DNA from: Akebia trifoliata
Lineage: Eukaryota > Streptophyta > Magnoliopsida > Ranunculales > Lardizabalaceae
Direction: 5' to 3'
DNA: 64,000 bases
NCBI GenBank assembly: GCA_017979445.1
Contig: CM030714.1
Span: 45,275,220 to 45,339,219, forward strand
Shown here piece after piece: positions 11,465-21,990 of this stretch. The notes beneath the pieces were generated by a model. The model was given only the letters and a program-made list of their open reading frames with translations. It made no database searches and was not told the origin of the DNA. Positions within the stretch are counted from its first letter, which is position 1, and each line of letters begins with the position of its first letter. A program made the translations under genes and the position numbers.

Positions 11465-11471
11465 ATGCTGA
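11439..11471 (+). CDS. Upstream ORF overlapping the OCT copy B start
   Basis: A ten-codon frame starts at ATG 11439 and ends in TGA at 11469-11471, four bases past the A of the main ATG at 11467. It is out of frame with the transporter because the A run before the main ATG is one base shorter than in copy C. Overlapping upstream frames often lower translation of the main frame. Transcription across 11439 is assumed, not shown. Confidence 0.35.
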   Translation: MSRLNSLKKC

Positions 11472-14400
11472 TTACGTCGTCAGATTCCGGTGAATATGAC
11501 ATCACTTCTCCGATACTTCCTGCAAAAGATTCCGACAGATGTGAAGAGAAAATGGGTATCGACGAGATGCTCCAAAGATTCTCCGGTGAGTTCGGGTCTT
11601 GGCAATGGAGGCACTTTGTGCTCACCAGCTTGGCTTGGGTTTTGGATGCTTTTCACACCATGGTTGTGATCTTTGCGGATCGTGATCCGGGTTGGCGTTG
11701 CTTACATACGGATTCTGGTTGCTCGTCCATGACCCGGTCCTTTTGTGAGTTGGAACCCGGGTCTTGGGAGTGGGTTGGAGGCCCGGGAAGCTCGACTGTG
11801 ACTGAGTGGGGGCTTGTCTGTGGAGAGGAGTATAAGATCGGCTTGGCTAAATCAGCTTTCTTCGCTGGCTGCATGATTGGTGAGTAAATCCATCTATCCA
11901 TCCATTAGATTATCCTGTACTCCACTTTAAACGTTGTAGATGATGATCCACCTCTCCACGTGGCACGCTCTCCTATGTGGACAGTGGTTCTAAAATTCCA
12001 TAAAGAATAATGCTGGAGTGACCTCATGATTGACCTCAATTTACACTTTCTCGACGTGGATGTGTGTACGGAATCATAGATGATGTTCATCGAGATAAGA
12101 GAAAAGCACCTATGATTCTGATTTCTGTGCTCACCTCCACGATTGATTTGAACTTCCAAAGAATAAGGAAAGAAAGGGATGCAACTTATTTTTTTAGAGT
12201 AAAATCATGCAATGGAGTAGTAATTTTTTAAGCGATGAGGTGCAATCTGTACTAGATGATCATCTTGTACCTAATTGACCTCAATATATTGCCCTAAAGT
12301 AAAAGACTTTTAGTAAAAAAAAATCACAATTTTATATATTAATTTGACAAAATTACTACTATCATGACAAGAACAGCGACGTTGATGATGAAAAAAATAG
12401 CATTTTGAAAAGAAGATATAATTTACGAGTTGAGAAAACAATGTCTGTATTGGGTTAGGGGTGTCAATGGATTCCCATTTAATCATTCACCAAACTACAT
12501 CAATTTTAGCTTGGCTTATTTGGTATTCAAAACAAATTCAATTTTTCCTTTTTCCCTTCTCATGTCCTAACCTATGTTTTTTATGTCTCTTTTTATTGAG
12601 TCGTGATGATCTGACGCTCTTTTTTTGTATGCTATTGTTAGAGAACCCTATGAAACCATAAATATATGTTCTTGTGTATTTCAAAGTAATGAATCTAGAG
12701 TTCTATGAAGGGAGTGTACGAAAAACAGTGTCAAATTATCATGATTCCTTTTTATTTTTAAGTTGCTTTTCCCTTTTCATTTCCATTTCTTGACCATGGT
12801 TTCAAAACTCGTCCAAGACAGAGACGTATCGTCCAAGTCGTCTTGATATCAAGCCTGGATGAGATGGAAGGACAAGTCAATTTTTTGGACGAGATTTAAC
12901 ACCTCACGTTCATTTTTCTCTTTTTTTAATTAGACATCTCAAACATATTGAAAAACTTGTCCAAGATGACTCGGTATCTAGCATGGACGAGATGACATAT
13001 GAAATCGAGTTTTAAAATAATGCTCTTGATTTCTCAAAGTATTTTATTAAAAATGAGAACATGAGGTGTGGCTCGCAACTACATTCCCCCCTTTACACCA
13101 AATATTATCATGTGGCACATTATTTTGGACCACTGTTCCATGGACTTTGGGTTTGACTTTTTATTCAGTCGATTGACAGAGAATCAATACGATTAATGTT
13201 ATATAGTAATAAGAGTGTATATTTTCCTCCACTCTCGGATGTGTCATATTCCAATGAAGTCCCGCAACCCTCTTATATTCATAGTTCTCCCTCTCTCCAA
13301 CATATTGGTCTTCTGGAGTAGTTGGTTGGTTGATATGGTTTCAAAGTTCTAAGTTCGTATAGATCATGAGTTTGATTCTTTCCACCCTTATGGGTGAGGG
13401 GGAGTGTTGAGTGTTTATTTTCCTCCACTCGCAGGAGTGTCATACCCCAAACTAAGCCTCGTTACCATCTTATTTTTATATAGTTCTCCCCTCTCCAAAT
13501 AGATCGGTATTAATTTTAGAATAGTTAGTTGGTTATATAAAAGAATTGGGAAAAATACAAATAAAGACAATCATTGGTCTCTACTGCAAGAAATAGTGTG
13601 GCACTTGTGTCGGTGTGTGTCCACCGGAAGGGACAAATATTTGTATATCACCTTAGTTTCCCCTTTATTTAAAGAGTTTAAGTAAACCTTTCTCATTCAC
13701 ATACACATTTATAATTAAAAGTAAATTTTAAAAAACATTACGGCTGTCTTATCTCTTCCATCTCTTCTCTGATCTCGAATTATTCAAGAAGGAATCCAGA
13801 AGAAAGCACCAAAAATCATGATTTTATTAAAGGACAATTAATTCATGATGTTGATATATACTTTTGCATTTAATATTAGGTAGATCTCATTCAATAATTG
13901 TCTTAGTTCTATCGTATATTTGTCTTATCCTTCGGCTGTAACAATTGCAATCATTTTTTTAACTATAGATCCACTTTCAAAAATTCAATATGTAATCTAA
14001 ACATTTAATGTGCACTTCTGATCAATCTAATTTTTCAATTATTCAATCACTTCTAAGGCAAAATTAGCCAAAAAGTGCTCAATTCTAATTTTAAATTTAA
14101 ATTTAAAATTTAAAATCCCATATCATTTAATTATTCAACCATTCATTTAATACAAAACTAAAATATAATAATATTGAATCATATCACTACTGTCTAATAT
14201 TGCTGTAACATTGATTACACCTTTTTCGTTCAATTTTTTTTTTTTTTTCTAAAACTTATTTAAATTCCATCAAGTTCAACCCAGCTTTCATTAAAATGGA
14301 TTGGTCTAGATCCTCTGATCCACATTTAACAATACACATCCATATTTTACTTTCCTGACGTCAATTTAAATAATGTGGGGTTGGTTATAAGACAATAGGC

Positions 14401-17400
14401 CACATTATAATTCAAGTATTTTTCATCTTCCTTGAAATCAATGATCAAGGAGATTTTTTGTGTTTAGAATTGACTAATGATAATCTGACACTCTTTTTTC
14501 AGACGCCCTCATATGCTCCGTGACCTAGTAGTTACAGAATCATAAATCTTTTTCTTGTGTATCTCAAAGTAAAGGATCTACGATTTTGTGATGGGGGCGT
14601 CTAAAAAAAGAGTGTCACATTATCACGACTGCTTAAAATTTTAGATACACCAAAGGCAGGCATAATTATGAGGGAACATTACTCAAACGACACTAGTGGA
14701 GGGATTTATTTTTAAATAGCCCCTAAGTTTTATGTGGTAGCTTGATAGGACATTTAATAAAAAAATTATTTCTTAATGGTCCCTCATTATTGGCAAACTC
14801 ACCACTTTTTTATTTATTGTCGAACTTAACGCTTTTTTATTTAGTATCGAGTTCACTACTTTTTATTTATTGTTGAACTCGACATTGGTAAAACCCACAT
14901 ATTTTTAATTTTCGAATTTTTTCGATTAAAATACATGGAAAGAACAACTAAAAATTAGGATAACAACTTGTTTAGATCATTTCAATCCAAAGAACCATTC
15001 TTGATTGATTTTCATTTTAAAATTAAGAAAAAAAGGGAAAAAAATCCTAATTTTTTACATACATTTTCAAAATATTTGAAAATAGTTTCTTCTTCCTTCT
15101 TAAATCCTTTCCGATGGAATATAGTCTCTAAAATTTGATTAAAATGTTAAAAATCTAATTTTTTTTAGATAAAACTATTGAGTTCAAACAGTTAGGATAT
15201 TCAATCATAAGAACTGCAGGAGATGAGATGCAAGGATTGTTAAGAAAAGAAAAATTTACTAAATAAATTATTAAAAGACCATCCAAAACTTAGGGATTAT
15301 TTAAAAAAAAAATTCCCTCTGCCAGGGTTTTTTTAACAAAAACTTTCAAATTATTAATGTCTATTTTTAGAGGTCACGGGTCCTGCCATCTGTTTGAGGG
15401 TATCTAAAAATATTAATCAAAACGTGGACAGGTACGTCAAAATCCCATTTAATGTTACCTAACTGCACACTAATCCAAACAAATCTCATGTAGATCCCCT
15501 TGGATCATGTACGCACTAACAAAGCTCAAGCCCACTGCCACTACAAAATTATAATCAGCATGATTGGTAATTTCTAGCACTATAACCTCTAAAAATAGAA
15601 GATTTGGCGTCTGGGTCCAACTTAGGGGAGAGAGATACGAAAAGAATCGTGATAATCTAACTACCCCAAGTGGCACACTCAATTGACATTCCTACCATGA
15701 CAAGTTCGAAATCGTAGATTTGTATGTCTCAAGACGCAAAATTGTATTTTGTCATAAAAATATGTATCCTAAAATGTACAAATCTACGATTTCCCGAACA
15801 AGTCATGTCAGGAGAGTTAATGGAGTGTGCCACATGGAGTAGTCATTTTATAAAAAAAACACCTGGAAACGACGAACTTACTTCAAAGAATTGAAGGAAG
15901 AGTCATGAAAATCGGACTCCCCATGGGGCATATTAAAAATACCCTTTTGATGTGGCATGTGCACAAACAATATATTTTTGCCTCGGGATACACATATGTA
16001 CATCCTTATAAATATGTGCAGTTGTGTATCCCGATGCGAAAGATCTATAGCTCTAGCACACATCAAGAAAGTATTTTGAGTATGCCACATGGGAGACTCA
16101 GAAAATCATTACTCTTGAAGGAACCTTCTCTTTTGAGTGGTGATAATATGATGCTCCCACCATGAAATCGTAGATCATTTGCCTTGGGATATGTAAAATG
16201 TCAGAAGGAGTGTTAAAAAATCATTATTCTTCTTTTTTACATATCACGATGCACTTCACACATGTCCATAGATGCGTTTTACTCATATCTCGAAGAAAAC
16301 GCATCTATGAGCATGTGTGCCACCATGCCAAGATATCCTCCCATGTGTCTCCTACTGAGGTGACTCTAGCATTAATTGGGAGGATATTTTGGGAACTTCT
16401 ATCCTTGGTCTTTTTCGTAGATACATGAAAAATAGCTTAACCTTAGATTTTATTTATCAAATACAGGAGGTATCTTCTCATAAGAGTCCTCTTCAACCGA
16501 TATGATGATGAGGGTCAAAGGTCATGTCATTGGATTGAAAATATGGGGAGGTATCTATAACATTCACCAAAGTGTCTCATTGAACGTCAAGCAAAGGAAA
16601 GGGTCTCCAAGATTTTGAATAAGGTTAGGAGAGACATGCATTGCATATGATTGGAGTAGGATAATGTTAATCAACTCCAGGAACCACAACTTCTCAGTGT
16701 TTTCGTAATTAACAAGTACTTTTGTAAATTAAAATGCTCTTCCATACATGTGGGTACATATGATTGGTGGATCCCACATTTCTGTGAGCAAATTTTTTTT
16801 TCCCCCAAAATCCCATACATTCTGATCCAATAACGTGTTATTAGTAAGATGTTAAAAAAAAGTCCTTATGAACGCACGCGTTCTTGCTACACGATATGAA
16901 TGTGCGGTTCTGTAGTCTTGCCACGTTAGCTGAGTATCCAACCGCTTACCAAGATCACGGCATGCATTCATCATTATTTTATTCAAGAAAAGAAAAAAAA
17001 ACGATAGCTGCATTCTATGCACAAAAGAGAAAGAGTTGTGATAAAATGACGTGCTGCTTATACGCTGTCAATGTGGCAAGTGCACATCAGCATAGATCTT
17101 TTCTTAGGGATACACACGGAAAAAGATCAATCGTTTTGTGCACTTGCCACCCGTGTACAGATAGTGTATGTGTCAACACATCATTTTATCATTAGTCTAA
17201 AAAAAAAAGAAAAAAGTTTTTGACAAAAAAAAAACTACTTCATTTTTTGATTTTTCCACACATTTGATGGATCTAGATTGAGGATTTGAGTTTCGATAGG
17301 GATTGGATCTAATAAATATTCCATTTCACTTATCAAATATATATATATATATATATATCAGATTGGTTTTGGATCAACCATATTGCAACCCAATAAGTAT

Positions 17401-18550
17401 GAGAAAATATATAAATTATATTATATATTTTACTTAAATTTATGTTGATTATTTTTCTTTTTAAGTATCAAATCTGATTGATCCAATTTGGACTTGATCC
17501 AATGGTCATCAAATTGGATTTGGATCATAATACTTTACCCATCAAAAAAAGTAATCCAATTCTCATTGGATTAGCTCCTCATCTAATCCGACCCCTTTTC
17601 TCCCAGAAAATTAGTTAGTTTAAACTAGGGGCAGAGCCAGTAAGGAGTTGTTGGGGACAATTGCCCCCACAGAACTTTGAGACACTCCTATATTTTCAAC
17701 TAATTACATGCCCCATTTGTCCTCCACTCCCTCACCTCCCACAAATTCCCTCCCCTTTCAATTTTCTGTTGATGACATTGCCTCTTGAGCAAGCCTTCTC
17801 ATATACTAATTGGAAATGACCTAAATATCATTTTCTTCAATTTCTAATAACAAACCTTTGAATTTCTCTTTTAAATCATTCATCTTCAAGTTCTACAACT
17901 ATACAACTAACCATTGTTTGCCCCCACTATAAGAAAATCCTAGCTCTAGCCCTGGTTGTGAGCACTGTATTTAGTGTCTTAGCCAATCTATCTTTTGCAA
18001 TTTCATTTAAAAAATTCCTTTACTTTATAAAGTTTATTACTGAACAACCCTTACTTTAATGAATCAGGCTCGCATGATTAATTCAGTAAGACTTCAAATC
18101 CTAGTAAGGGTTGTTGGGACACATTGATTATCAAATTGGGAGTAGTCCAACATCAAGCCTTCTAGATTTCATGGAAAAACTTAGATTAAAAAAAATCCTT
18201 TTAGAACTTGATCCAAGGCGTTGAAAAAGGATGACTACTGAACTCCCAAATTGAATATTAAAATTCAACCATGAATATTAACTTAGAAATTTTTTTTTTT
18301 TATAATAAAATTTGTAGAATTTTGTGCTTTATAACCCTGTGGCATCAGATCATGTTTTTGGATGCCACAAATTGATGCGGTTGGGACCCACTCCAATGTA
18401 TGTTAAGAAACAAATTAATCGCATCAATTTGATTTTATAGCGTGGATCTCCACTCCAAGGTTTGCTGGGTAACAAACTCCAAAAATTAAGGTTCTCTTGG
18501 AGTTTGAGTAATAAAAATGCAACAGTTTGGTCAACCGGGTGAATCTCTTC

Positions 18551-18583
<33 letters not shown>

Positions 18584-20327
18584 AACAGTACTTCAAATTA
18601 ATTGTTGTTTTGTTTTTGTGTTTTTGCAGTGGACCTGATCGATTTTTCATATAGGAACTCTATCTTTTAAAATTTAAATTTTAAAGTTGAATATAATTTC
18701 ATTTGGCTTCTATATTTTTATCTTTGAAACGCATGCATAACATGTCTAACGGTCCTTTGAAGATGCAGTCCACCGTTAAATCAAACAATGACAGTGGTTT
18801 TAAGCTCTGATTCTCGTCTAGCCTTGTCCACGAACAATATGTAAAACAGATACAATAAGAAAATGGTGAATCTTGGCAATGGCATCTCATCTCGACTCAA
18901 CTTAGATAGTTCCTCAAGCCAATCCTTGGTCTCATATGATGTTCAAAATCATAATAGTGCTTAACAATGATAAAATCTAACAGCCTTATATAGCAAAGCC
19001 ATTACAAGTAGTTGCATTGAATTAGAATTTTTTTTAATGTTCATGTTAGCCTATCAGGTGCAGGAATATTTGGTCATCTATCAGATTCCTTCCTAGGAAG
19101 GAAAGGATCTCTAATCGTCGTTTGCGTAACGAATGCTGTTTTTGGATGCTCAACTGCGTTATCTCCCACCTATTGGATTTACATGTTACTCCATTTTCTC
19201 ACCGGCTTAAGCAAAGGTGGTGTCGGTGTATGTGCCTTCATCCTTGCCACCGAGCCCATTGGCCCTACAAAGCGCGGTGTCGCTGGAATGTCAACTTTCT
19301 ACTTCTTCTCCACTGGAATAGCCATTCTATCTGGAGTTGCCTACATTTTCAGGTTTTTCTTTTTTTACTTAGAGCAAATCATATTTTAAATTACTAATTG
19401 CCATATTGTAATGAAATTATTAAAATATAATACACCTCTATGATCTAATATAGGTCGTGGCGTGTCCTCTACATCGTGGCTTCCATTCCCTCAATTCTGT
19501 TTGTTATCCTTGTAATGCCCTTTATCTCCGAATCCCCAAGGTGGTACCTCATTCGAGGAAACATCAACCAAGCTATGAAAGTCATGCATACAATCACAAA
19601 ATCTAATGGAAAATATCTCCCTAAAGGAATTCTCCTAGCCCTAGATGGAGATAACAACGACAAAAGCTCAGATGAAGGAGTACCCACTATGAAAGAAGCC
19701 GTAACAGGTTCCCTCATCGATGTTGTTAGATCACCCATCACTCTCATTCGCTTAGTCCTAACAGTGGCTATAAACTTCTTGTGTTCTGTTGTGTACTATG
19801 GCCTCAGCTTTAATGTCGTCAATCTCGGAACAAATGTTTACCTCAATGTCCTACTTAACGCTGTGGCAGAGATGCCAGCATTCACAATAACCGCACTTCT
19901 ATTAGACAAGTTTGGCCGGAAGCCATTGGCGATTGGTACATTGTGGTTCAGTGGGGTATTTTGCTTGTTGGGGAGCCTGATAAGGAACAATGGGGCATGG
20001 AAGATTGTAAGAATCGTATGTGGAATATTGGGGATATTCGGGATGGCAGGAACTTATAATTTGTTCTTTATTTATATGGCTGAGCTTTTTCCAACAGTAG
20101 TGAGGAATGCTGCACTTGGTTGTGCGACACAAGCTGGACATATGGGAGCAATATTGGCGCCGTTGGTGGTGGTTATGGGTGGTGGATTGCCATTTGGGGT
20201 GTTTGGGGCGTGTGGGATTGTAGGAGGGATACTTGCATTCTACTTGCCAGAGACTTTACATTGCCACTTGTATGACACCTTGGCTGGAATGGAGAAGGGT
20301 GAAAATTCGCATGAAGGGTATACATGA
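11465..20327 (+). CDS. OCT4: Organic cation/carnitine transporter 4-like, copy B (complete, 3 exons)
   Basis: Exons are 11465-11879, 19058-19352 and 19454-20327. All junctions are GT-AG with phases 1 and 2. The joined frame is 1584 bp including TGA, giving 527 residues, close to the roughly 526 of Arabidopsis OCT4. Order along the protein: N-terminal GIDEMLQRFSGEFG (about 31-44), helix 1 near 50-70, a cysteine-bearing outer loop (C79, C86, C94, C119), helix 2 to about 144, GHLSDSFLGRK (144-154), SESPRWYL (262-269), DKFGRK (388-393), ELFPTVVR (447-454) and LPET (501-504). These are MFS sugar/organic-ion transporter signatures with the usual 12-helix layout. The likely role is proton-coupled movement of organic cations or carnitine across the tonoplast or another membrane; the substrate is inferred from family only. 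The ATG was chosen by alignment with copy C. Confidence 0.93.
12005..12153. mobile_element. Mutator-like hairpin MITE (GAATAATGC type), right end degraded
   Basis: It begins GAATAATGCTGGAGTGACC and has a hairpin core around ATCATAGATG and CACCTATGATT. Flanks TTCCATAAA (11996-12004) and TTCCAAAGA (12154-12162) match at 7 of 9 positions. The right terminal repeat is not recognisable, so the right boundary rests on the flank match. Confidence 0.5.
12598..12747. mobile_element. Mutator-like hairpin MITE, perfect 9-bp target duplication
   Basis: This 150-bp element has ends GAGTCGTGATGATCTGAC and, inverted, GAATCATGATAATTTGAC. It is flanked on both sides by CTTTTTATT (12589-12597 and 12748-12756), a perfect 9-bp duplication. 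A 9-bp duplication with long inverted repeats points to the Mutator superfamily. It has no coding capacity. Confidence 0.8.
13205..13540 (+). mobile_element. TRIM-like miniature LTR retrotransposon
   Basis: Two related direct repeats (about 13205-13335 and 13405-13540) share ATTTTCCTCCACTC, GTGTCATA, CTTAT and AGTTCTCCC and end AGTTGGTTG/AGTTAGTTGG. Between them are only about 70 bp: TGGTTTCAAAGT at 13336-13347, resembling the initiator-Met tRNA primer site TGGTATCAGAGC, and a purine run GAGGGGGAG at 13396-13404 immediately before TGTTGAGTG. That is LTR, primer site, polypurine tract, LTR with no coding space. The outer boundary is approximate and no target duplication was resolved. Confidence 0.6.
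14472..14631. mobile_element. Mutator-like hairpin MITE (9-bp duplication, 7 of 9)
   Basis: The element is about 160 bp. The left arm reads GATAATCTGACACTCTTTTTT and the right arm is nearly its complement, with a loop around GATCTACGATTTTG. Flanks TTTAGAATT (14463-14471) and CTTAAAATT (14632-14640) match at 7 of 9. The right edge could be one or two bases off. Confidence 0.6.
15644..15855. mobile_element. Mutator-like hairpin MITE, right end eroded
   Basis: It begins GAATCGTGATAATCTAACTACC. Paired arms include GTGGCACACTCAATTGACAT with its partner, and AAATCGTAGATTTGTA with TACAAATCTACGATTT. The last ten or so bases of the right terminal repeat are lost in an A run, so no target duplication is claimed. 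Confidence 0.55.
15900..16114. mobile_element. Mutator-like hairpin MITE, perfect 9-bp target duplication
   Basis: This 215-bp element has ends GAGTCATGAAAATC and, inverted, GAGTAATGATTTTC. TTGAAGGAA lies on both sides (15891-15899 and 16115-16123). The arms pair through CCCATGGGGCATA / TATGCCACATGGG and the CGGGATACACATATG centre. It is non-coding. Confidence 0.8.
16135..16229. mobile_element. Shortest Mutator-like hairpin MITE, 8 of 9 bp duplication
   Basis: This 95-bp member has ends GAGTGGTGATAAT and, inverted, GAATAATGATTTT. Flanks are TTCTCTTTT (16126-16134) and TTCTTTTTT (16230-16238). It starts only 12 bp beyond the duplication of the preceding element, so the two inserted nearly side by side. 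Confidence 0.65.
16239..16379. repeat. Hairpin with a TAATGCTAGAGTCAC right end
   Basis: TGCGTTTTACTCATATCTCG is followed by GAAGAAAACGCATC, giving a strong stem at about 16272-16306. The right edge GTGACTCTAGCATTA resembles the GTCACTCCAGCATT terminal repeat of the hairpin family. The left end and target duplication were not resolved. Confidence 0.4.
16685..16795 (+). repeat. Dispersed repeat with GTACTTTTGTAAATT core (empty site)
   Basis: It shares ACTTTTGTAAATTxAAATGC, CATACATGTGGGTACATxTGATTGGTGGATCCCA and TTTCTGTGAGC with 46195-46580 and 47687-47860. Here the core is uninterrupted, unlike the copy at 46.2 kb, which has a hairpin element inserted in it. Confidence 0.6.
17033..17197. mobile_element. 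Mutator-like hairpin MITE
   Basis: Ends are GAGTTGTGATAAAATGACG and, inverted, GACTAATGATAAAATGATG. The arms pair through GTGGCAAGTGCAC / GTGCACTTGCCAC and AGATCTTTTCTTAGGG / AAAAAGATC. The flanks are A-rich, so a duplication cannot be shown with confidence. Confidence 0.6.
17626..17954. mobile_element. hAT-type miniature element (GGGGCAGAGCCAG ends)
   Basis: This 329-bp element begins TAGGGGCAGAGCCAG and ends CTAGCTCTAGCCCTG, a form of the GGGGCGGAGCCAG terminal repeat common in plant hAT miniature elements. A related copy lies at 41505-41766. Any 8-bp duplication (GTTTAAAC / GTTGTGAG) matches at only half the positions. Confidence 0.55.
18060..18420 (+). repeat. Dispersed repeat, TTAGTAAGG family (copy 2)
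   Basis: It carries CAGTAAGACTTCAAATCC, TCTAGATTTCATGGAAAAAC, GATCCAAGGCGTTGAAAA and ATCATGTTTTTGGATGCCAC in family order. It belongs to the subtype also found at about 39.9 and 63.3 kb. Confidence 0.55.
19353..19453 (+). other. Intron 2 of OCT copy B (101 bp)
   Basis: The donor GTTTTTCT follows TTCAG and the acceptor is ATATAG before GTCGTGG. The matching intron in copy C is 104 bp. The split arginine codon in the RSWR motif is conserved. Confidence 0.9.
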
Positions 20328-20387
20328 GCTACAGTGTTTGGGTTTAGAGATTTGATGTCCTTTCTTTGTTAATTTTGTGAAACTTGA

Positions 20388-20393
20388 AATAAA
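20388..20393 (+). terminator. Possible polyadenylation signal of OCT copy B
   Basis: AATAAA lies 61 bp after the stop codon, a normal position for a plant near-upstream element. The motif is common by chance in AT-rich DNA. Confidence 0.4.
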
Positions 20394-20837
20394 TGATAAA
20401 CTCTTTAATCATAATGAACAAGATATGTTTGCCATGAGCAGCACAACGTTCTTCAAGTTAGTTTCTTATCCAATACTGAACTCCATTTAAGTACACAAAT
20501 TATGGTTGAGAATTGTTACAATATTTAACAAAAAATATAAAGAAGGAATAGGTAGTGCGATGTTGCTGGGGCAATAAGGAATGGAAGGAAAAATTTCTCA
20601 ACAGAAAGAAACATTTCCATTATCAAAGAGTTTGTGGTGTGATAGTTTTGAACAATATTTTTATTTAAAATTGGCATGAGAAACAATAACAATAAAAAAT
20701 GCAAATCAAGATAAAGAAAGTGTGCTACAAAATATACTTCCAACGGGCATGATGCGATCCTTTCACTATTTCAGTGAAAAATACGGTTACAATCCTTTAA
20801 TCTCACTCCATTTCAATAAAACTTAAAATTTTCAACC

Positions 20838-20945
20838 CTAAGGGATTGGTCAATGGTAATTTTAGACTGATAAGTGTTTAATGCACTTAAGTCGTGAGTT
20901 CGATACCTAGTATGAGCATTAATTCCTTAGGGCCACCCATGAGGG
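20838..20945 (+). repeat. tRNA-derived (SINE-like) head with A and B boxes
   Basis: TGGTCAATGGTA (20847-20858) resembles a pol III A box and GAGTTCGATACC (20896-20907) a B box, 49 bp apart as in tRNA-derived SINEs. The segment does not fold as an obvious intact tRNA and no A tail or target duplication was identified. It ends three bases before the adjacent LTR. Confidence 0.4.
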
Positions 20946-20948
20946 CAT

Positions 20949-21672
20949 TGTTGGCTTTTGATTTAAATAAACGAATTTGTAGAATATTAAATTGAGTTTT
21001 AAATCTCTTTTCAAAGGGAATTTACGGTGTGTAAAAATGAATCAAACATGATCATTATATCTAGTCCAAACTTAAATTCATGAACCCAAATTAATGGACG
21101 TAGATACATTGATTAAGATTCATGACATTTTTGTTGGTTCATGAATCAATATTCATTCATTAATTCTAAATGAATGAATTTAAAGATGAACCTAAGGTTG
21201 AAAGGTATTTTGAGACGTGTATTTACTAAATATATTTACAATGCAACTTAGTTGGAAGGATTTGTGGGACATGTATCATTTAATTATGATACATTTTTCT
21301 AAGTTCATCTCCACCATTATATAAACTCCTAACACCATTGATTTTAGTATCTTACTCATTTCTCATATCTCTCAATTTTCATTCCACTCTTTGTGAGAAT
21401 TTTTCTTTATTTCTTCATCTTTCTTTTGAGCATCCTAAAGAAATAAAATACAAGTTTCTACCAAGTAGTGCAAACTTGTAGAAGAATGGGATCGAGTTCA
21501 GCTTAGGTTGAATCCCAGAGATAGTGTTGTCGTGCTCCCTTACACAAACGGGAAGCTTCAACTATCTTCAAGAAACGTTTATGCGCCTCTTAGCCAAGTT
21601 GATTTGATCGGGGATTATAATTTTTTGTTTATTTCTTATAACGAAATCAAGTTTTGTGCTCGATTTCTAACA
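20949..21672 (+). mobile_element. Solo-LTR-like sequence (plus orientation)
   Basis: These 724 bp begin TGTTGGCTTTTGATTTAAAT and end CTCGATTTCTAACA. They align end to end, inverted, with 50863-51588. Landmarks include GGGAAGCTTCAACTA, AAGTTGATTTGAT and a TATA-like ATATAAACTCC. The flanks GGCAT and ATTTG do not match, so the boundaries or the solo status here are less certain than for the second copy. It has no coding capacity. Confidence 0.65.
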
Positions 21673-21699
21673 ATTTGAATATATGTCAACTCCTTTGTC

Positions 21700-21990
21700 A
21701 ATTGTGTCTCCACTCAGTCTAGTTCCTGTTAATACAAACCACTTTGGATAACAACTAGAAAATCATAATTAACCAAAACTTTGGAGATACCACGCTACTG
21801 CAAAACGATAAGACCTTGAATAATTGCATTTTATTCAATATAGTTAATGTCTATGTATGACAATTTACCCATGCTCGAAATAAGAAGGTTTGCAAGATGG
21901 TCCCTGCCAACAAACCCGTAAGCAATGCCCATACGTGAAAGAGATCCATCGGTATTCAACTTTATGACACCCTGGATATGAAGAATCCAT
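21700..21990 (-). pseudogene. Decayed RNase H domain of a non-LTR retrotransposon (fragment)
   Basis: Read from 21972 downward the frame gives VIKLNTDGS, then GRDHLANLL, then a codon pair E-stop, NAIIQGL, a second stop, and VNYDFLVVI. This is the order of the plant LINE RNase H domain: NTDGS first aspartate, RD, AE-A, and V-D-S strand. Two in-frame stops and a changed third acidic site show it is dead. No reverse transcriptase was seen beside it. Confidence 0.55.

Larger units (their letters stand above)
11880..19057 (+). other. Intron 1 of OCT copy B (7.2 kb), rich in miniature elements
   Basis: The donor is GTGAGTAA after ATGATTG and the acceptor is TATCAG. The intron holds a TRIM-like element and at least seven short hairpin elements, several with 9-bp target duplications. 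It also holds a hAT-type miniature element, a TTAGTAAGG repeat and a TTA microsatellite at about 18551-18582. Stretches 12757-13200, 13545-14460, 14640-15640 and 18420-19057 otherwise show only AT-rich sequence. Confidence 0.85.

Noticed and set aside
20944..21677. 5-bp duplication around the plus-strand LTR
   Set aside because: GGCAT and ATTTG do not match, so solo-LTR status is stated with lower confidence.
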